In this document: positions 54,924 to 64,000 of the stretch, one piece after another | Numbering within the stretch: position 1 is the first letter of the stretch | How the letters are laid out: every line of letters starts with the position of its first letter | DNA from: Ruegeria sp. HKCCSA071 | GTDB taxonomy: Bacteria; Pseudomonadota; Alphaproteobacteria; Rhodobacterales; Rhodobacteraceae | Assembly (NCBI RefSeq): GCF_017872555.1 | Contig: NZ_JAEDOX010000001.1 | Location: 124,001-188,000, forward strand | Direction: 5' to 3' | Length of the DNA: 64,000 nucleotides | Translations under genes and position numbers: made by a program | The notes under the pieces: generated by a model | What the model saw: only the letters and a program-made list of their open reading frames with translations | Told to the model about the DNA's origin: nothing | The model's database searches: none

Positions 54924-55667
54924 ATGAATAAAATTCTGCAAGATAAAATACCGTATGATGTCGGCGACCCGCGTGCTTTGCCGGGTATCCAGCCTGCAAC
55001 GATGGAAAACTGGTTGCATCGGGACGAGGCTTTTGCCGGTCAGATGCGACGCCGGGAAAAGCTGCTGACGGAACGCCGTGATGACGTTCTGGCGCTTGAT
55101 CCGCAGGCAGAACCCGCCGCTCGGGAACTGCTCGACCTTGTGCTGTCGCAGGTCTATCCCAATGCAGCTGAAGAAGTCGTCAGACCCGATGGTGTAACGG
55201 TCGCGGTCGACCGGACCCAGCCGCTTGATACATTGTGCAGGCTTGTACAGGAGGATTTTTGCATCCTGCAAAAGCGTGGAACTGCACATGTTTTGACCGG
55301 CGCAATCCTGTGTTTCCCGGCCAGTTGGCTTTTGTCCGAGAAATTCATGCGGCCGCTGATCGACATTCATGTGCCGGTCGCAAGTTACGACGAAAATATC
55401 GCCAAGCGGGTGCAGCGCCTATTCGACGGGATTCAGCCCGGTCGCCCACTTTGGCGTTTTAACGTGCTTTGGTATGAAGACGCCGAGTTGTTTCAGCCCC
55501 GAAGCGCAAATGACAGGCGTTCAGTCACAGATCGACGTCAATCGTCCTACCTGCGAAGTGAGCGGCAAACCCTGCTGCGCTTGCCGAAAACGGATGCGGT
55601 CGTTTTTTCGATCCACACTTATGTTCTGGCCGCGAACTCGGTTCCCAAAATGGAAAACCCCGCCTGA
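54924..55667 (+). CDS. DUF3445 protein (haem-dependent oxidative N-demethylase-like)
   Basis: 247 residues. Family blocks: ATMENWLHRDEAFAGQMRRR at the N-terminus, RLVQEDFCILQK (near 107), HVLTGAILCFPASWLLSEKF, RVQRLFDGIQPGRPLWRFN and the C-terminal SSYLRSERQTLLRLPKTDAVVFSIHTYV. Characterised relatives (HODM, dimethylamine-type N-demethylases) use haem b and a PAS-like fold, so a role in methylated amine turnover is inferred, not shown. It is divergent from dddP. Ribosome site weak (GTCGCTGGT before the ATG). Confidence 0.8.
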   Translation: MNKILQDKIPYDVGDPRALPGIQPATMENWLHRDEAFAGQMRRREKLLTERRDDVLALDPQAEPAARELLDLVLSQVYPNAAEEVVRPDGVTVAVDRTQPLDTLCRLVQEDFCILQKRGTAHVLTGAILCFPASWLLSEKFMRPLIDIHVPVASYDENIAKRVQRLFDGIQPGRPLWRFNVLWYEDAELFQPRSANDRRSVTDRRQSSYLRSERQTLLRLPKTDAVVFSIHTYVLAANSVPKMENPA

Positions 55668-55675
55668 AGGCGGGG
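55654..55675 (-). terminator. Hairpin between the DUF3445 gene and the convergent unknown gene
   Basis: CCCCGCC-TGAA-GGCGGGG. On the minus strand it is followed by TTTTCC, so it can end the unknown gene at 55704-56654; it overlaps the last bases of the DUF3445 gene. Confidence 0.65.
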
Positions 55676-55703
55676 CATCCAAGGAGGGTCTTCTGTAATT
55701 CTC

Positions 55704-56654
55704 TTATCGGCCCAAGGCGGCCGCAACATCGGCAAACGCATTCGTTGCATTCAGCGCAACTATCGCGAAAGTAAAGACAAGTACCTGTGTGTTGAGGCGA
55801 AAATCCTCACCCCGGATCAGATTGACGGCAGCCATTGACAGGGCAATCGGGGTCGAAACGCCTGCCAGTACACCCGTCATGCACCAACTGCTGAGACGCA
55901 AAACGTCGCTTGGCTTTACGACCCCATCTTCGTCATCCAATGTTTCCTGACCTGGCCTGTTAGTATCTTCACTGCGAAACGCAATGCTGAGCAATTGTTC
56001 ATCTGTCAGTTGGATCGGGCGGGCCGCAGGCGTGTGAAGAACACTAATGGTGTCTTCGTTCTCGGGCACATTCACTCCCGAGAATTGCCCGGTCAGCGAC
56101 TGGAAAATCTGTTTTCTGTCGCGTGTTCGACTGGGGGCCAGAGTGTCAAAGGCGCTCATGAACTGTTCGACAGTCAGAACCGTGTGTGGCGACAGCCATT
56201 CAACGCGCCGGGTCGAACAAATGTCGACCATGCGATACAGAATGACGACCATCATCAGTTCCGAAATCTCGGAGTCATCCAGCAGGGGTGAGACCGGCGT
56301 GATCGAAAGAACCAACCTGTTTTGCGGATTTGCGGCGCGGGGTTTTGTTATCGTTTTTAACCCCGCGGCGCGATCCATACGCTCGTACCGGTCTTCCTGC
56401 TCGGGGGTGCCTGTATCCAAGGTCAGTCGCACAAGATACTGGCTTGAAACAATGCTGGCTTCAGAATTGCTTAGCAACGCCTTGCGTTCGACCAGATGGC
56501 CGTAATCTTCCAGCGTCGTGGCAACGATTGTGCCAAAACGCTCGATCGCGCCATTTGCGTCGCCATTAAATTGCAGGCCGCCATGGTAGCTGTGCTTCCG
56601 AGCCACTGCACTGTCCTTTTTTGCGTACTGTTCAGCAAACACTGTAACAACCAT
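55704..56654 (-). CDS. Hypothetical protein with C-terminal membrane segments
   Basis: 316 residues, not recognised. The first 250 residues are soluble, with helix/strand alternation and several Asp/Glu/Arg-rich loops (TPEQEDRYERMDRAAG); the last 70 hold two hydrophobic segments (SSWCMTGVLAGVSTPIALSMAAV and QVLVFTFAIVALNATNAFADVAAA). No signal peptide or catalytic motif. It stands alone, its start about 150 bp from the end of the MltB-like gene. Confidence 0.65.
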   Translation of the reverse strand: MVVTVFAEQYAKKDSAVARKHSYHGGLQFNGDANGAIERFGTIVATTLEDYGHLVERKALLSNSEASIVSSQYLVRLTLDTGTPEQEDRYERMDRAAGLKTITKPRAANPQNRLVLSITPVSPLLDDSEISELMMVVILYRMVDICSTRRVEWLSPHTVLTVEQFMSAFDTLAPSRTRDRKQIFQSLTGQFSGVNVPENEDTISVLHTPAARPIQLTDEQLLSIAFRSEDTNRPGQETLDDEDGVVKPSDVLRLSSWCMTGVLAGVSTPIALSMAAVNLIRGEDFRLNTQVLVFTFAIVALNATNAFADVAAALGR

Positions 56655-56806
56655 TCGTGAGGAGAATTTGGCGGAAAATGCAAAAAAGGTGATTTTGCTC
56701 CGCTATTGGTTACGCATTGGAAACCAAGAAACTAAAGGCTTTTGTTTGTCACTGTGGCGGAAATGTGGCGAAAGCGGGTGCGGAGTGTGTTTTTGGTGCG
56801 ACCGGG

Positions 56807-57595
56807 CTATTGGTCGATTCGGGCGGCCATGATTGCTATGGATTGCTGATAAACAGAGGCCGCGTTCCACTGTTGCAGAACTCGAAAATTCGGCTCCCCT
56901 GGCTGATAGCCACGCCCCGGCTTCCACCCTTTCTTGCGAAGAAAATTGGCGGTCGAGGCAAGCGCATCGGTCATGTCATAGAAGTCCACCCGACGGTCGC
57001 CAGTGGCATCGACGCCATAGGTCAGGGCGTTGCCCGGCAGGAACTGAGTGTGACCCAACTCGCCATGTTTTGCCCCTTTTGTCGCCACGGTAATGCTTCC
57101 TGCGTCGACCAGTTTCAGTGCCCCGATTGCGTGCGGAACAAAGAACTCGGATCGGCGACAATCATAGGCCAGTGTCGTGATTGCGGAAACAACCTGACTG
57201 TCTCCCATGAAGGTGCCAAAGCCGGTTTCCATGCCGTGAATGGCGATCAGAACGCCCGCCGGAACACCGTATTGCCGTTCAAGCGCAGCGTAGAAACCTG
57301 GATTGGTTGCCTTGCGCTTGCGCCCTTGCGAGACGATTGCATCAGCACCTCTGACACGCATGAATTTGTCCAGCGTGTATTTGAAGCTTTTCTGATTGCG
57401 ATCCGCCGCAATTGTGCGCGTGGCGTATTGCGACTGGGCAAGCGCCTGAAGTCCCTTCTTTTTCACACCAGCCTTGCGGGCCTGCTGGGCGAAATCGGCC
57501 TTCCAGGCCTCGAACCCCGCGCTGGTATTCCCACAAGGCGCGGCCAGAAGGGGCGAAGACACAAGCAGGGCGAATAATACGTAAAGGCGAAACAT
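56807..57595 (-). CDS. Lytic murein transglycosylase (MltB-like, SLT_2)
   Basis: 262 residues with a signal peptide (to about LLAAP). The SLT_2/MltB domain has the catalytic Glu in IHGMETGFGTFMG and conserved HGELGHTQFLPGNALTYGVDATGD. It cleaves peptidoglycan glycan strands to 1,6-anhydro ends in the periplasm. It is shorter than typical MltB (about 360 residues) and lacks a peptidoglycan-binding extension. Confidence 0.9.
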   Translation of the reverse strand: MFRLYVLFALLVSSPLLAAPCGNTSAGFEAWKADFAQQARKAGVKKKGLQALAQSQYATRTIAADRNQKSFKYTLDKFMRVRGADAIVSQGRKRKATNPGFYAALERQYGVPAGVLIAIHGMETGFGTFMGDSQVVSAITTLAYDCRRSEFFVPHAIGALKLVDAGSITVATKGAKHGELGHTQFLPGNALTYGVDATGDRRVDFYDMTDALASTANFLRKKGWKPGRGYQPGEPNFRVLQQWNAASVYQQSIAIMAARIDQ

Positions 57596-57832
57596 GCAGA
57601 TAATCCGGTAGTGTTGAAATCTGTGACCAACCTACCTTGAGCTTTGAATTGGGCAAAGCAGTTCGTTGGAGTTGCGCCAACCGCTCCTACTCAAGTTAGT
57701 TGATTGATCTGAGGAACGCCTTTGAAGGGTTTCAGATCCTCAGCATCGTGCACTGAGCAGGAGCAAACGTAAAAAGGTGATTAATCTGCGCTGTGGCGCC
57801 AGAAAAGGCTGAACAGCGACGGACCCGCGCAA

Positions 57833-57864
57833 ATGAAACAGGGGCGCCCGTATAGGCGCCCCTG
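57833..57864 (-). terminator. Terminator of glnA
   Basis: On the minus strand CAGGGGCGCC-N6-GGCGCCCCTG (10-bp arms) is followed by TTTCATTT. Confidence 0.8.
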
Positions 57865-57883
57865 TAAATCCATGCCGTATTGC

Positions 57884-59290
57884 TTAGCAGCTGTAATACA
57901 TGCCGTATTCAACCGGGTGCGGGGTGTGCTCGTAGGTTTCGACCTCTTCCATCTTCAGGGCGATATAGCCGTCGATCTGGTCTTTGGTGAACACGTCACC
58001 TTGCAGCAGGAAGTCGTGATCAGAAGCCAGCGCTTCCAGAGCTTCACGCAAGCTGCCGCAGACAGTCGGGATACCGGCCAGTTCCTCGGCAGGCAGATCG
58101 TACAGGTTCTTGTCCATGGCTTCGCCCGGGTCGATCTTGTTCTTGATGCCGTCCAGGCCAGCCATCAACAGAGCGGCGAACGCAAGGTAGGGGTTCGCAG
58201 CCGGGTCGGGGAAACGAGCCTCAACGCGCTTGGCTTTGGGGCTTTCGGTCCACGGAATACGAACACAACCCGAACGGTTGCGGGCCGAGTAGGCGCGCAG
58301 AACTGGTGCTTCGAAACCGGGGATCAGACGCTTGTAGCTGTTGGTTGCCGGGTTGGTGAAGGCGTTCAGTGTCTTGGCGTGCTTCAGGATGCCGCCGATG
58401 AAGTACAGCGCTTCGTCCGAAAGATCTGCGTATTTGTCGCCTGCGAACAGCGGCTTGCCGTCCTTCCAGATCGACATGTTCACGTGCATGCCGGTGCCGT
58501 TGTCACCTGCGATAGGCTTCGGCATGAAGGTCGCCGACTTGCCGTAGGCATGAGCCACGTTGTGGATGACATATTTGTACTTTTGCAGCTCGTCCGCCTG
58601 CTTGGTCAGGCTGTCGAAGATCAGGCCCAGCTCGTGCTGGCAAGACGCTACTTCGTGGTGGTGTTTGTCGACCTTCATGCCCAGACGCTTCATGGTCGAT
58701 AGCATTTCAGACCGCAGATCCTGCGCTTCGTCGATCGGGTTCACAGGGAAGTAACCGCCCTTGACGCCCGGACGGTGGCCCATATTGCCCATTTCGTATT
58801 CGGTGTCGGTGTTCCACGATGCGTCAGTTGCATCAACTTCGTAGGATACCTTGTTGATTGTGTTCGAATAACGGACGTCATCAAACAGGAAAAACTCAGC
58901 CTCGGGACCCATATATGCGACGTCACCGATTCCTGATGCTTTCAGGTAGGCTTCGGCTTTCTGCGCTGTGCCACGCGGGTCACGCTCATAGGCTTCGCCT
59001 GTATCGGGCTCGACAACCGAGCAGTGCACGCAAATGGTTTTCTCTGCGTAGAACGGATCAACATATGCACTTTCGGTATCGATCATCAGCTTCATGTCCG
59101 ATGCTTCGATCGACTTCCACCCTGCGATGGACGAACCATCAAACATGAAGCCTTCGTCCAGGAAGTCTTCGTCGACCTGATCGGCCATCAGGGTCACGTG
59201 CTGCAGCTTGCCGCGGGGGTCGGTGAAACGGACGTCGACATATTCGGCGCCCTCTTCCTTGATCAGCTGAAGAACTGCGTCCTTGCTCAT
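57884..59290 (-). CDS. glnA: Glutamine synthetase, type I
   Basis: 468 residues; makes glutamine from glutamate, ammonia and ATP. The beta-grasp N-terminal domain precedes the catalytic barrel with [20 protein letters not shown] and [10 protein letters not shown]. Tyr397 in [12 protein letters not shown] lies at the adenylylation position, so activity can be tuned by GlnE, with the PII protein GlnB encoded just upstream. A strong terminator follows. Confidence 0.98.
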   Translation of the reverse strand: MSKDAVLQLIKEEGAEYVDVRFTDPRGKLQHVTLMADQVDEDFLDEGFMFDGSSIAGWKSIEASDMKLMIDTESAYVDPFYAEKTICVHCSVVEPDTGEAYERDPRGTAQKAEAYLKASGIGDVAYMGPEAEFFLFDDVRYSNTINKVSYEVDATDASWNTDTEYEMGNMGHRPGVKGGYFPVNPIDEAQDLRSEMLSTMKRLGMKVDKHHHEVASCQHELGLIFDSLTKQADELQKYKYVIHNVAHAYGKSATFMPKPIAGDNGTGMHVNMSIWKDGKPLFAGDKYADLSDEALYFIGGILKHAKTLNAFTNPATNSYKRLIPGFEAPVLRAYSARNRSGCVRIPWTESPKAKRVEARFPDPAANPYLAFAALLMAGLDGIKNKIDPGEAMDKNLYDLPAEELAGIPTVCGSLREALEALASDHDFLLQGDVFTKDQIDGYIALKMEEVETYEHTPHPVEYGMYYSC

Positions 59291-59323
59291 TCTCTTGATT
59301 CCTCTGACTTGAAGATTGTGGTG

Positions 59324-59698
<375 letters not shown>

Positions 59699-59767
59699 TC
59701 ACGTCTAAGATCGGGCGGCAATGTGATTGCGGTATCGGTCGGGGCGGGATCCGTTGAAATCAGGCTC

Positions 59768-59794
59768 TGTGCTAATTTTTGAGCGAGTTGCACA
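59768..59794. promoter_or_regulatory. Inverted repeat TGTGC-N17-GCACA between glnB and nnr
   Basis: 5-bp arms separated by 17 bp in the glnB-nnr divergent gap. The centre is not a standard NtrC site (GCAC-N5-TGGTGC), so regulatory meaning is uncertain; the right arm overlaps a TTGCAC that could be a -35 element for nnr. Confidence 0.25.
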
Positions 59795-59830
59795 AAAAGT
59801 AATCGAAATTGAATCGTGTGAGGGTGTGAC

Positions 59831-61534
59831 ATGACCGAATTGCTGACAGCGGCGCAGATGAGAGCCATTGAGCACGCGGCTATCGAATCCGGTGATGTTA
59901 CGGGCTTGGACCTGATGGAGCGGGCAGGGCAAGGCGTTGTCGAGGCGATCTTTGAGGAATGGCCAGAGCTGGTCAGGCGAGGGGCCAGCCCCTCGCGCTC
60001 CCCGGAGTATTTGGCAAAAGATGAAGAAGATCCGCTGCGCGCTGTTGTGTTGTGCGGGCCCGGAAACAACGGCGGTGACGGGTTTGTCGTGGCGCGGCTT
60101 TTGCTGAGGTTGGGCTGGAAGGTTAAGGTATTCCTGTATGGCGATCCTGACAGGCTGCCACCGGATGCGCGGATGAACTATGAGAGATGGAATGAGTTGG
60201 GTGACGTCATTGAGTTTTCCAAAGAAAGCTTAAAGGGTGATCACTTGGCTGGTTTTGGGATGCCTGATGTATTGGTAGATGCGATTTTCGGCTCAGGTTT
60301 GACGCGCCAAATTGATCCTGTGCTTGGGCAATCGTTGAAGTTCTTTTTTAGTTTGTCATCACATGTTCGCTTTGTGGCGGTAGATTCACCTTCGGGGCTG
60401 TGCATGGACAGCGGAAAGGTGCTTGGAGCCCGAGCAGAAATATTTACCGACGCCAGACCCCTTTCTGCGGATCTGACAGTAACCTTCGAACGAAGAAAAC
60501 TTGGGCATGTGTTGAGCGACGGTCCGGCTTATTGCGGGAAGGTGATCGTCGCAGCAATTGGACTGAATGAAACGTCGGAGCGGCACTGGAGGCAGGTTGA
60601 ATTGCAAGGAGAAGGAGCACGCAGGGTTCCAGTCCGCGGCATTGATCTAAACGACATCGCGATTGATAGCGGGCGGCGCGCAAGAGCAGTTTTGACAAAG
60701 CAAAGCCATTTACCTTCAGTCGTTGCGCACAAATACACCCATGGCCACGCCCTGATCCTTTCCGGTGGGCCCGGCAAGACCGGTGCGGCGCGCCTGGCCG
60801 CGCGGGGAGCGCTGCGGATAGGGGCAGGGTTGGTGACGCTGGGTGTGCCATCCTTGGTTTTGGAAGAGGTGGCGAGCCAGATCACTGCCCTCATGCTACA
60901 GTGCGTTGATGGTTCTCAAATGCTGTCAGACGTATTGCAGGACGTGCGGATGAACGCCCTTTGTCTGGGCCCCGGTTTGGGGTTGGAACGAGCGCGGGAC
61001 CTGGTGCCGGTCGCCCTGATTGCGAAACGTGCGACGGCTTTGGATGCGGACGCGCTGACAGCTTTTGCGGGCGATCCAGAAAACCTGTTTGAAATGCTGC
61101 ATGACCGCTGCGTTCTGACCCCGCATGGCGGAGAGTTTGCGCGGCTGTTCCCCGATCTGGCGGAAAAGCTGAGCGAAACGCCGGTCAGAGGCCCCGCCTA
61201 TTCCAAGGTGGACGCAACACGAGAGGCAGCGGCACGTGCGGGATGTGTCGTGTTGTTCAAAGGGCCGGATACTGTCATTGCGGCGCCGGACGGGCGATGT
61301 TCGATCAATGCCGCATGCTATGATCGCGCGGCCCCTTGGCTTGCAACCGCCGGGTCAGGCGATGTGTTGGCCGGTTACATCGCCGGGCTATTGGCGCGGG
61401 GATTCGATCCGATGACGGCGGCTGAGACAGCAGCATGGCTGCACGTGGAATGCGCACGTCTTTTCGGGCCGGGATTGATCGCCGAGGATCTGCCTGAGCA
61501 GTTGCCCGGTGTTTTCAAACAGCTGAATATCTAG
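59831..61534 (+). CDS. nnr: Bifunctional NAD(P)H-hydrate epimerase / dehydratase with palindromic insert
   Basis: 567 residues. The N-terminal YjeF epimerase domain (1-240) has RAVVLCGPGNNGGDGFVVARL; the C-terminal ADP-dependent dehydratase (about 290-560) has HKYTHGHALILSGGPGKTGAA, LTPHGGEFARL and ATAGSGDVLAGYIAG. It repairs hydrated NADH and NADPH. Between EEWPEL and RAVVLCG it carries about 20 extra residues (RRGASPSRSPEYLAKDEEDP) encoded by a palindromic repeat (59977-60035), apparently inserted in frame. The region 60200-60700 is poorer in GC than the rest of the gene. Other homologues lack the insert, to my knowledge. Confidence 0.9.
   Translation: MTELLTAAQMRAIEHAAIESGDVTGLDLMERAGQGVVEAIFEEWPELVRRGASPSRSPEYLAKDEEDPLRAVVLCGPGNNGGDGFVVARLLLRLGWKVKVFLYGDPDRLPPDARMNYERWNELGDVIEFSKESLKGDHLAGFGMPDVLVDAIFGSGLTRQIDPVLGQSLKFFFSLSSHVRFVAVDSPSGLCMDSGKVLGARAEIFTDARPLSADLTVTFERRKLGHVLSDGPAYCGKVIVAAIGLNETSERHWRQVELQGEGARRVPVRGIDLNDIAIDSGRRARAVLTKQSHLPSVVAHKYTHGHALILSGGPGKTGAARLAARGALRIGAGLVTLGVPSLVLEEVASQITALMLQCVDGSQMLSDVLQDVRMNALCLGPGLGLERARDLVPVALIAKRATALDADALTAFAGDPENLFEMLHDRCVLTPHGGEFARLFPDLAEKLSETPVRGPAYSKVDATREAAARAGCVVLFKGPDTVIAAPDGRCSINAACYDRAAPWLATAGSGDVLAGYIAGLLARGFDPMTAAETAAWLHVECARLFGPGLIAEDLPEQLPGVFKQLNI
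59977..60035 (-). repeat. Palindromic dispersed repeat, copy C (inside nnr)
   Basis: On the plus strand the stem GCGAGGGGC-CA-GCCCCTCGC (59977-59996, 9-bp arms) is followed by GCTCCCCGGAGTATTTGGC and AAAAGATGAAGAAGATCC. Read on the minus strand it matches copy B (38662-38721) and the leader of copy A (9318-9340). The plus strand reads through it without a stop. Confidence 0.8.
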
Positions 61535-61843
61535 TTGTTTTGGGCAGAAAGCAGCTCAGGCTCTGTCCGAATGGCATGTTTTCACCGTCAAGCCGCGCGC
61601 GGATGCATACCGCATATTTGTCAGGTGCATAGGTAAGCATCAGTATTCATTTGCCAGCTGCCAGTGGGAGCTGGAGTCGTATCTTGTAAGTTGATGAAAA
61701 ATAATGTAAAATAGCAGAATTATCAGTGTGTCCTGTTGCAAAAATACAATTCTTGCGTAAGACAAAGCGCAGACCACTGGAACGCTCGGATTCAGTAAAC
61801 AAATGGGCAGTATCTGAACCCCGAACCAATTATGGTGAGTGAA
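61535..61843. other. Intergenic region upstream of the porin
   Basis: No gene. It holds a hairpin CCAGCT-N9-AGCTGG at 61654-61674 and a strongly AT-rich block (61680-61760) with TTGCAA...TAAGAC spaced 16 bp, a plausible promoter. The rest of the long leader may be an untranslated region of the porin mRNA. Confidence 0.45.
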
Positions 61844-62968
61844 ATGACCCCAAATATCAAAAAGATATCGGTTGCTGCCTTTCTGTCTGCCACGGTCGCT
61901 GTTCCGGCAGCCGCAGAGCTGAAATACGAAAATAACAGCGGCGGCTATGTGCTGCTTTACGGGCAGTTTAACCCGGCCTTGATTTCTGTTGATGACGGAC
62001 AAGATACCGAGACCCGGGTCCTCGACAACGATCTGTCGAACAGCCGGGTTGGCCTGCGTCTGATGCAGCCGTTTGGCCAGAACGAGTTTACGTTCCGCTT
62101 TGAATCGGCATTGGGCTTGCCGAACTCGAGTGAATGGAACCAGAACGGTACAAACTTTAGCGGCTGGACTCGCGACGATATCCGGTTTGTGGATTTTGCC
62201 TTGAAGGGCAGCTACGGCAAATTCTCGGCTGGTCAGGGCAGCATGGCGGCAGATGGTGCTGCCGAGGTGGACCTGTCCTATGTCGGCACCGCGCTGTATT
62301 CGTTTACAAACGATGAGAACTCGGGCTTTTTCTATCGCGGCACGAATGGTGTGCTGAGCGGTATTACGGTTGGTGACAGTTCCAGCAACTTTGACGGCTC
62401 ACGTCGCGGGCGTGTGAGGTATGACACGCCAACGGTTAACGGGTTCTCGGCCGCTTTTGCATATGGTCAGAACATCCTGTCCAGCAGTGACGATGATGAC
62501 TACTATGATGTCGGTGTGTTCTATGAAAACACCTTTGCAGGCGGTGTAGAGTTTGCGGCAGCTGTCGCGTATTCGGTGCGGGATCGGGATGACAATTCAG
62601 GGGATCGCAAGGATACAATCGGTTCGGCCTCGGTGCTGTTGCCCAGCGGTCTGGGTTTCACGATTGCCGGCGGCACGCGTGACGATGACCGAGCCGGCCA
62701 GACGGATCCGAACTACTGGTACGGCAAGGTCTCGTACGAGGGGAACTGGGTATCCTGGGGCAAGACTGGTGTCGGTATCGACTATTATGACGGCGCGGAT
62801 TTCGAAACCAACGGGTCCGACACCAAGGCATGGGGTATCGCTGTCGTGCAGAAGGTCGAAGCGATCAATACCGATGTTTACCTGAAGTATCGCAACCACG
62901 ATTTCGATGACGGAACGTCGTTCGAAAACAACGAGGCCTGGGTTCTGGGCGCGCGCTGGAAGTTTTAA
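61844..62968 (+). CDS. Outer-membrane porin
   Basis: 374 residues: a signal peptide (KKISVAAFLSATVAVPAAAE, cleavage near AAA), then alternating amphipathic beta-strands (GYVLLYGQFNPALI, RVGLRLMQPF, FTFRFESALGLP) and a C-terminal aromatic residue (WVLGARWKF) as in trimeric Gram-negative porins recognised by BamA. ATG 61844 has GGTGAG at good distance and is preferred to ATG 61832. A strong terminator follows. Confidence 0.9.
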   Translation: MTPNIKKISVAAFLSATVAVPAAAELKYENNSGGYVLLYGQFNPALISVDDGQDTETRVLDNDLSNSRVGLRLMQPFGQNEFTFRFESALGLPNSSEWNQNGTNFSGWTRDDIRFVDFALKGSYGKFSAGQGSMAADGAAEVDLSYVGTALYSFTNDENSGFFYRGTNGVLSGITVGDSSSNFDGSRRGRVRYDTPTVNGFSAAFAYGQNILSSSDDDDYYDVGVFYENTFAGGVEFAAAVAYSVRDRDDNSGDRKDTIGSASVLLPSGLGFTIAGGTRDDDRAGQTDPNYWYGKVSYEGNWVSWGKTGVGIDYYDGADFETNGSDTKAWGIAVVQKVEAINTDVYLKYRNHDFDDGTSFENNEAWVLGARWKF

Positions 62969-62990
62969 TCGCCTTCCAGAGACCCAACAC

Positions 62991-63021
62991 GAACGCCCCG
63001 GTTTTCGGGGCGTTCTTTTTT
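62991..63021 (+). terminator. Rho-independent terminator of the porin
   Basis: GAACGCCCCG-GTTTT-CGGGGCGTTC with perfect 10-bp arms and a TTTTTT run. Confidence 0.93.
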
Positions 63022-63141
63022 GCCAAAACCAGGTTGATTCAGCCTTTGCCCCTTGCACGTTGGCGGCAGGGCAAATAGAAGGCGTCAAATTTGCCCGGCG
63101 CGCCCGTTTTGCGCGCCCTGAATCCTATGGGGACTACCAAA

Positions 63142-64000
63142 ATGCAGGTTACCGAGACGCTGAACGAAGGTCTGAAACGCGGCTACAACATCGTTGTGAC
63201 CGCAGCCGAACTGGACGACAAGGTCAATGAAAAGCTGACCGAAGCACAGCCGGAAATCGAAATGAAAGGCTTCCGCAAAGGCAAGGTGCCGATGGCGCTG
63301 CTGAAAAAGCAGTTTGGCCAACGCCTGCTGGGCGAGGCGATGCAGGAATCCATCGACGGTGCAATGAACAAGCATTTCGAGGACAGCGGCGACCGCCCGG
63401 CGCTGCAGCCCGAAGTCAAGATGACCAACGAGGACTGGAAAGAAGGCGACGACATCGAGGTCGCGATGTCCTACGAAGCGCTGCCCGCGATCCCTGAGGT
63501 CGATCTGAAATCGGTTGCGCTGGACAAGCTGATCGTCAAGGCGGATGACGCCGCCGTCGAGGAAGCGCTGAACAACCTCGCTGAAACCGCTCAGGACTTC
63601 AAAGCCCGCCGCAAGGGGTCGAAAGCCAAGGATGGCGACCAGATCGTGTTCGATTTTGTTGGCAAGGTTGATGGCGAAGAATTCGAAGGCGGATCAGCCG
63701 AAGATTATCCGTTGGTTCTGGGTTCAAACAGCTTCATCCCCGGTTTTGAAGAGCAACTGGTCGGTGTGAAGGCCGAGGAAGAAAAAGACGTTACCGTGAC
63801 ATTCCCGGAAGAATATGGTGCCGAACATCTGGCCGGAAAAGACGCGGTCTTCACCTGCACGATCAAGGAAGTGAAAGAGCCGGTTGCAGCCGAGATCAAC
63901 GATGAGCTGGCGATGAAGTTCGGCGCCGAGGATCTGGCCGCTCTGAAAACTCAGATTTCGGAACGTCTGGAAGCAGAATATGCGGGCGCGTCGCGTGCTG
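63142..64000 (+). CDS. tig: Trigger factor (3' end cut off by window edge)
   Basis: The 286 visible residues include the ribosome-binding N-terminal domain with the GFRKGKVP signature (near 43) and the FKBP-like PPIase domain ([22 protein letters not shown] ... [17 protein letters not shown], near 152-205), with the start of the C-terminal arm ([15 protein letters not shown]). It is a ribosome-associated folding chaperone. ATG 63142 is usual; an in-frame ATG five codons earlier (63127) is possible. Confidence 0.96.
   Translation, partial: MQVTETLNEGLKRGYNIVVTAAELDDKVNEKLTEAQPEIEMKGFRKGKVPMALLKKQFGQRLLGEAMQESIDGAMNKHFEDSGDRPALQPEVKMTNEDWKEGDDIEVAMSYEALPAIPEVDLKSVALDKLIVKADDAAVEEALNNLAETAQDFKARRKGSKAKDGDQIVFDFVGKVDGEEFEGGSAEDYPLVLGSNSFIPGFEEQLVGVKAEEEKDVTVTFPEEYGAEHLAGKDAVFTCTIKEVKEPVAAEINDELAMKFGAEDLAALKTQISERLEAEYAGASRA

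Overview
The window reads as chromosomal DNA of a marine alphaproteobacterium of the Roseobacter group (Rhodobacteraceae, Ruegeria-like). The reasons are the heterotetrameric sarcosine oxidase operon (soxBDAG), a DMSP lyase of the DddP type with every active-site position in place, the secDF-yajC block joined to ccmABCDG, the yfgM/bamB/der block, a Roseobacter-style trimeric porin, and GC-rich codon use with Shine-Dalgarno starts and many ATGA overlaps. It is mostly core genome. I see no prophage, insertion sequence, CRISPR array, tRNA or rRNA gene.

Layout. 1-5.6 kb: a truncated glutamine-synthetase-family gene, dusA, and a coupled pair of a TauE/SafE exporter and a putative Fe(II)/2OG oxygenase, followed by a tandem SpoIIAA-like protein. 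5.6-7.5 kb (minus): DUF1289, ruvX, ccmI. 7.6-13 kb: soxBDAG with a perfect inverted repeat in its promoter region. 13.3-20.7 kb: small secreted protein, FkbM methyltransferase, sodB, metallophosphoesterase, LOG-family protein, a LysM/Ig-like envelope protein, an ATM1-type ABC exporter and a DUF2147 protein. 20.7-25.7 kb (minus): an RND efflux permease and its adaptor. 25.9-29.5 kb: yfgM-bamB-der, linking outer-membrane assembly and ribosome assembly. 29.6-34.4 kb: desaturase, a helix-hairpin-helix plus lysine-tail DNA-binding-like protein, serS and an MscS channel. 34.6-41.6 kb: yajC-secD-secF, a second TauE/SafE, a Mth938 protein, and ccmABCDG for haem export and cytochrome c maturation (ccmI lies separately at 6.3-7.5 kb).

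41.6-50.5 kb: an SDR, acnA, a DUF1223 protein, an LpxL-like acyltransferase, a divergent orphan FliG homologue, two small secreted proteins and purB. 50.6-57.6 kb: small envelope proteins, an alpha/beta-hydrolase-OsmC fusion, dddP divergent from a DUF3445 (haem-dependent N-demethylase-like) gene, an unknown membrane protein and an MltB-like transglycosylase. 57.8-64 kb: glnA-glnB (nitrogen assimilation), a bifunctional NAD(P)HX repair gene (nnr), a porin and the start of tig.

Metabolic theme: the window combines genes for methylated osmolytes and amines (sarcosine oxidase, DddP, DUF3445 protein) with ammonia assimilation (glnA/glnB, a second GS-like gene), as expected of a bacterium living on phytoplankton exudates. 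The most unusual sequence features are a dispersed palindromic element of about 45-60 bp present three times, one copy lying in frame inside nnr; the HhH/histone-H1-like protein with a strong upstream inverted repeat; an orphan FliG that lacks the torque residues; and an LpxL homologue whose catalytic acid appears to be replaced by leucine.
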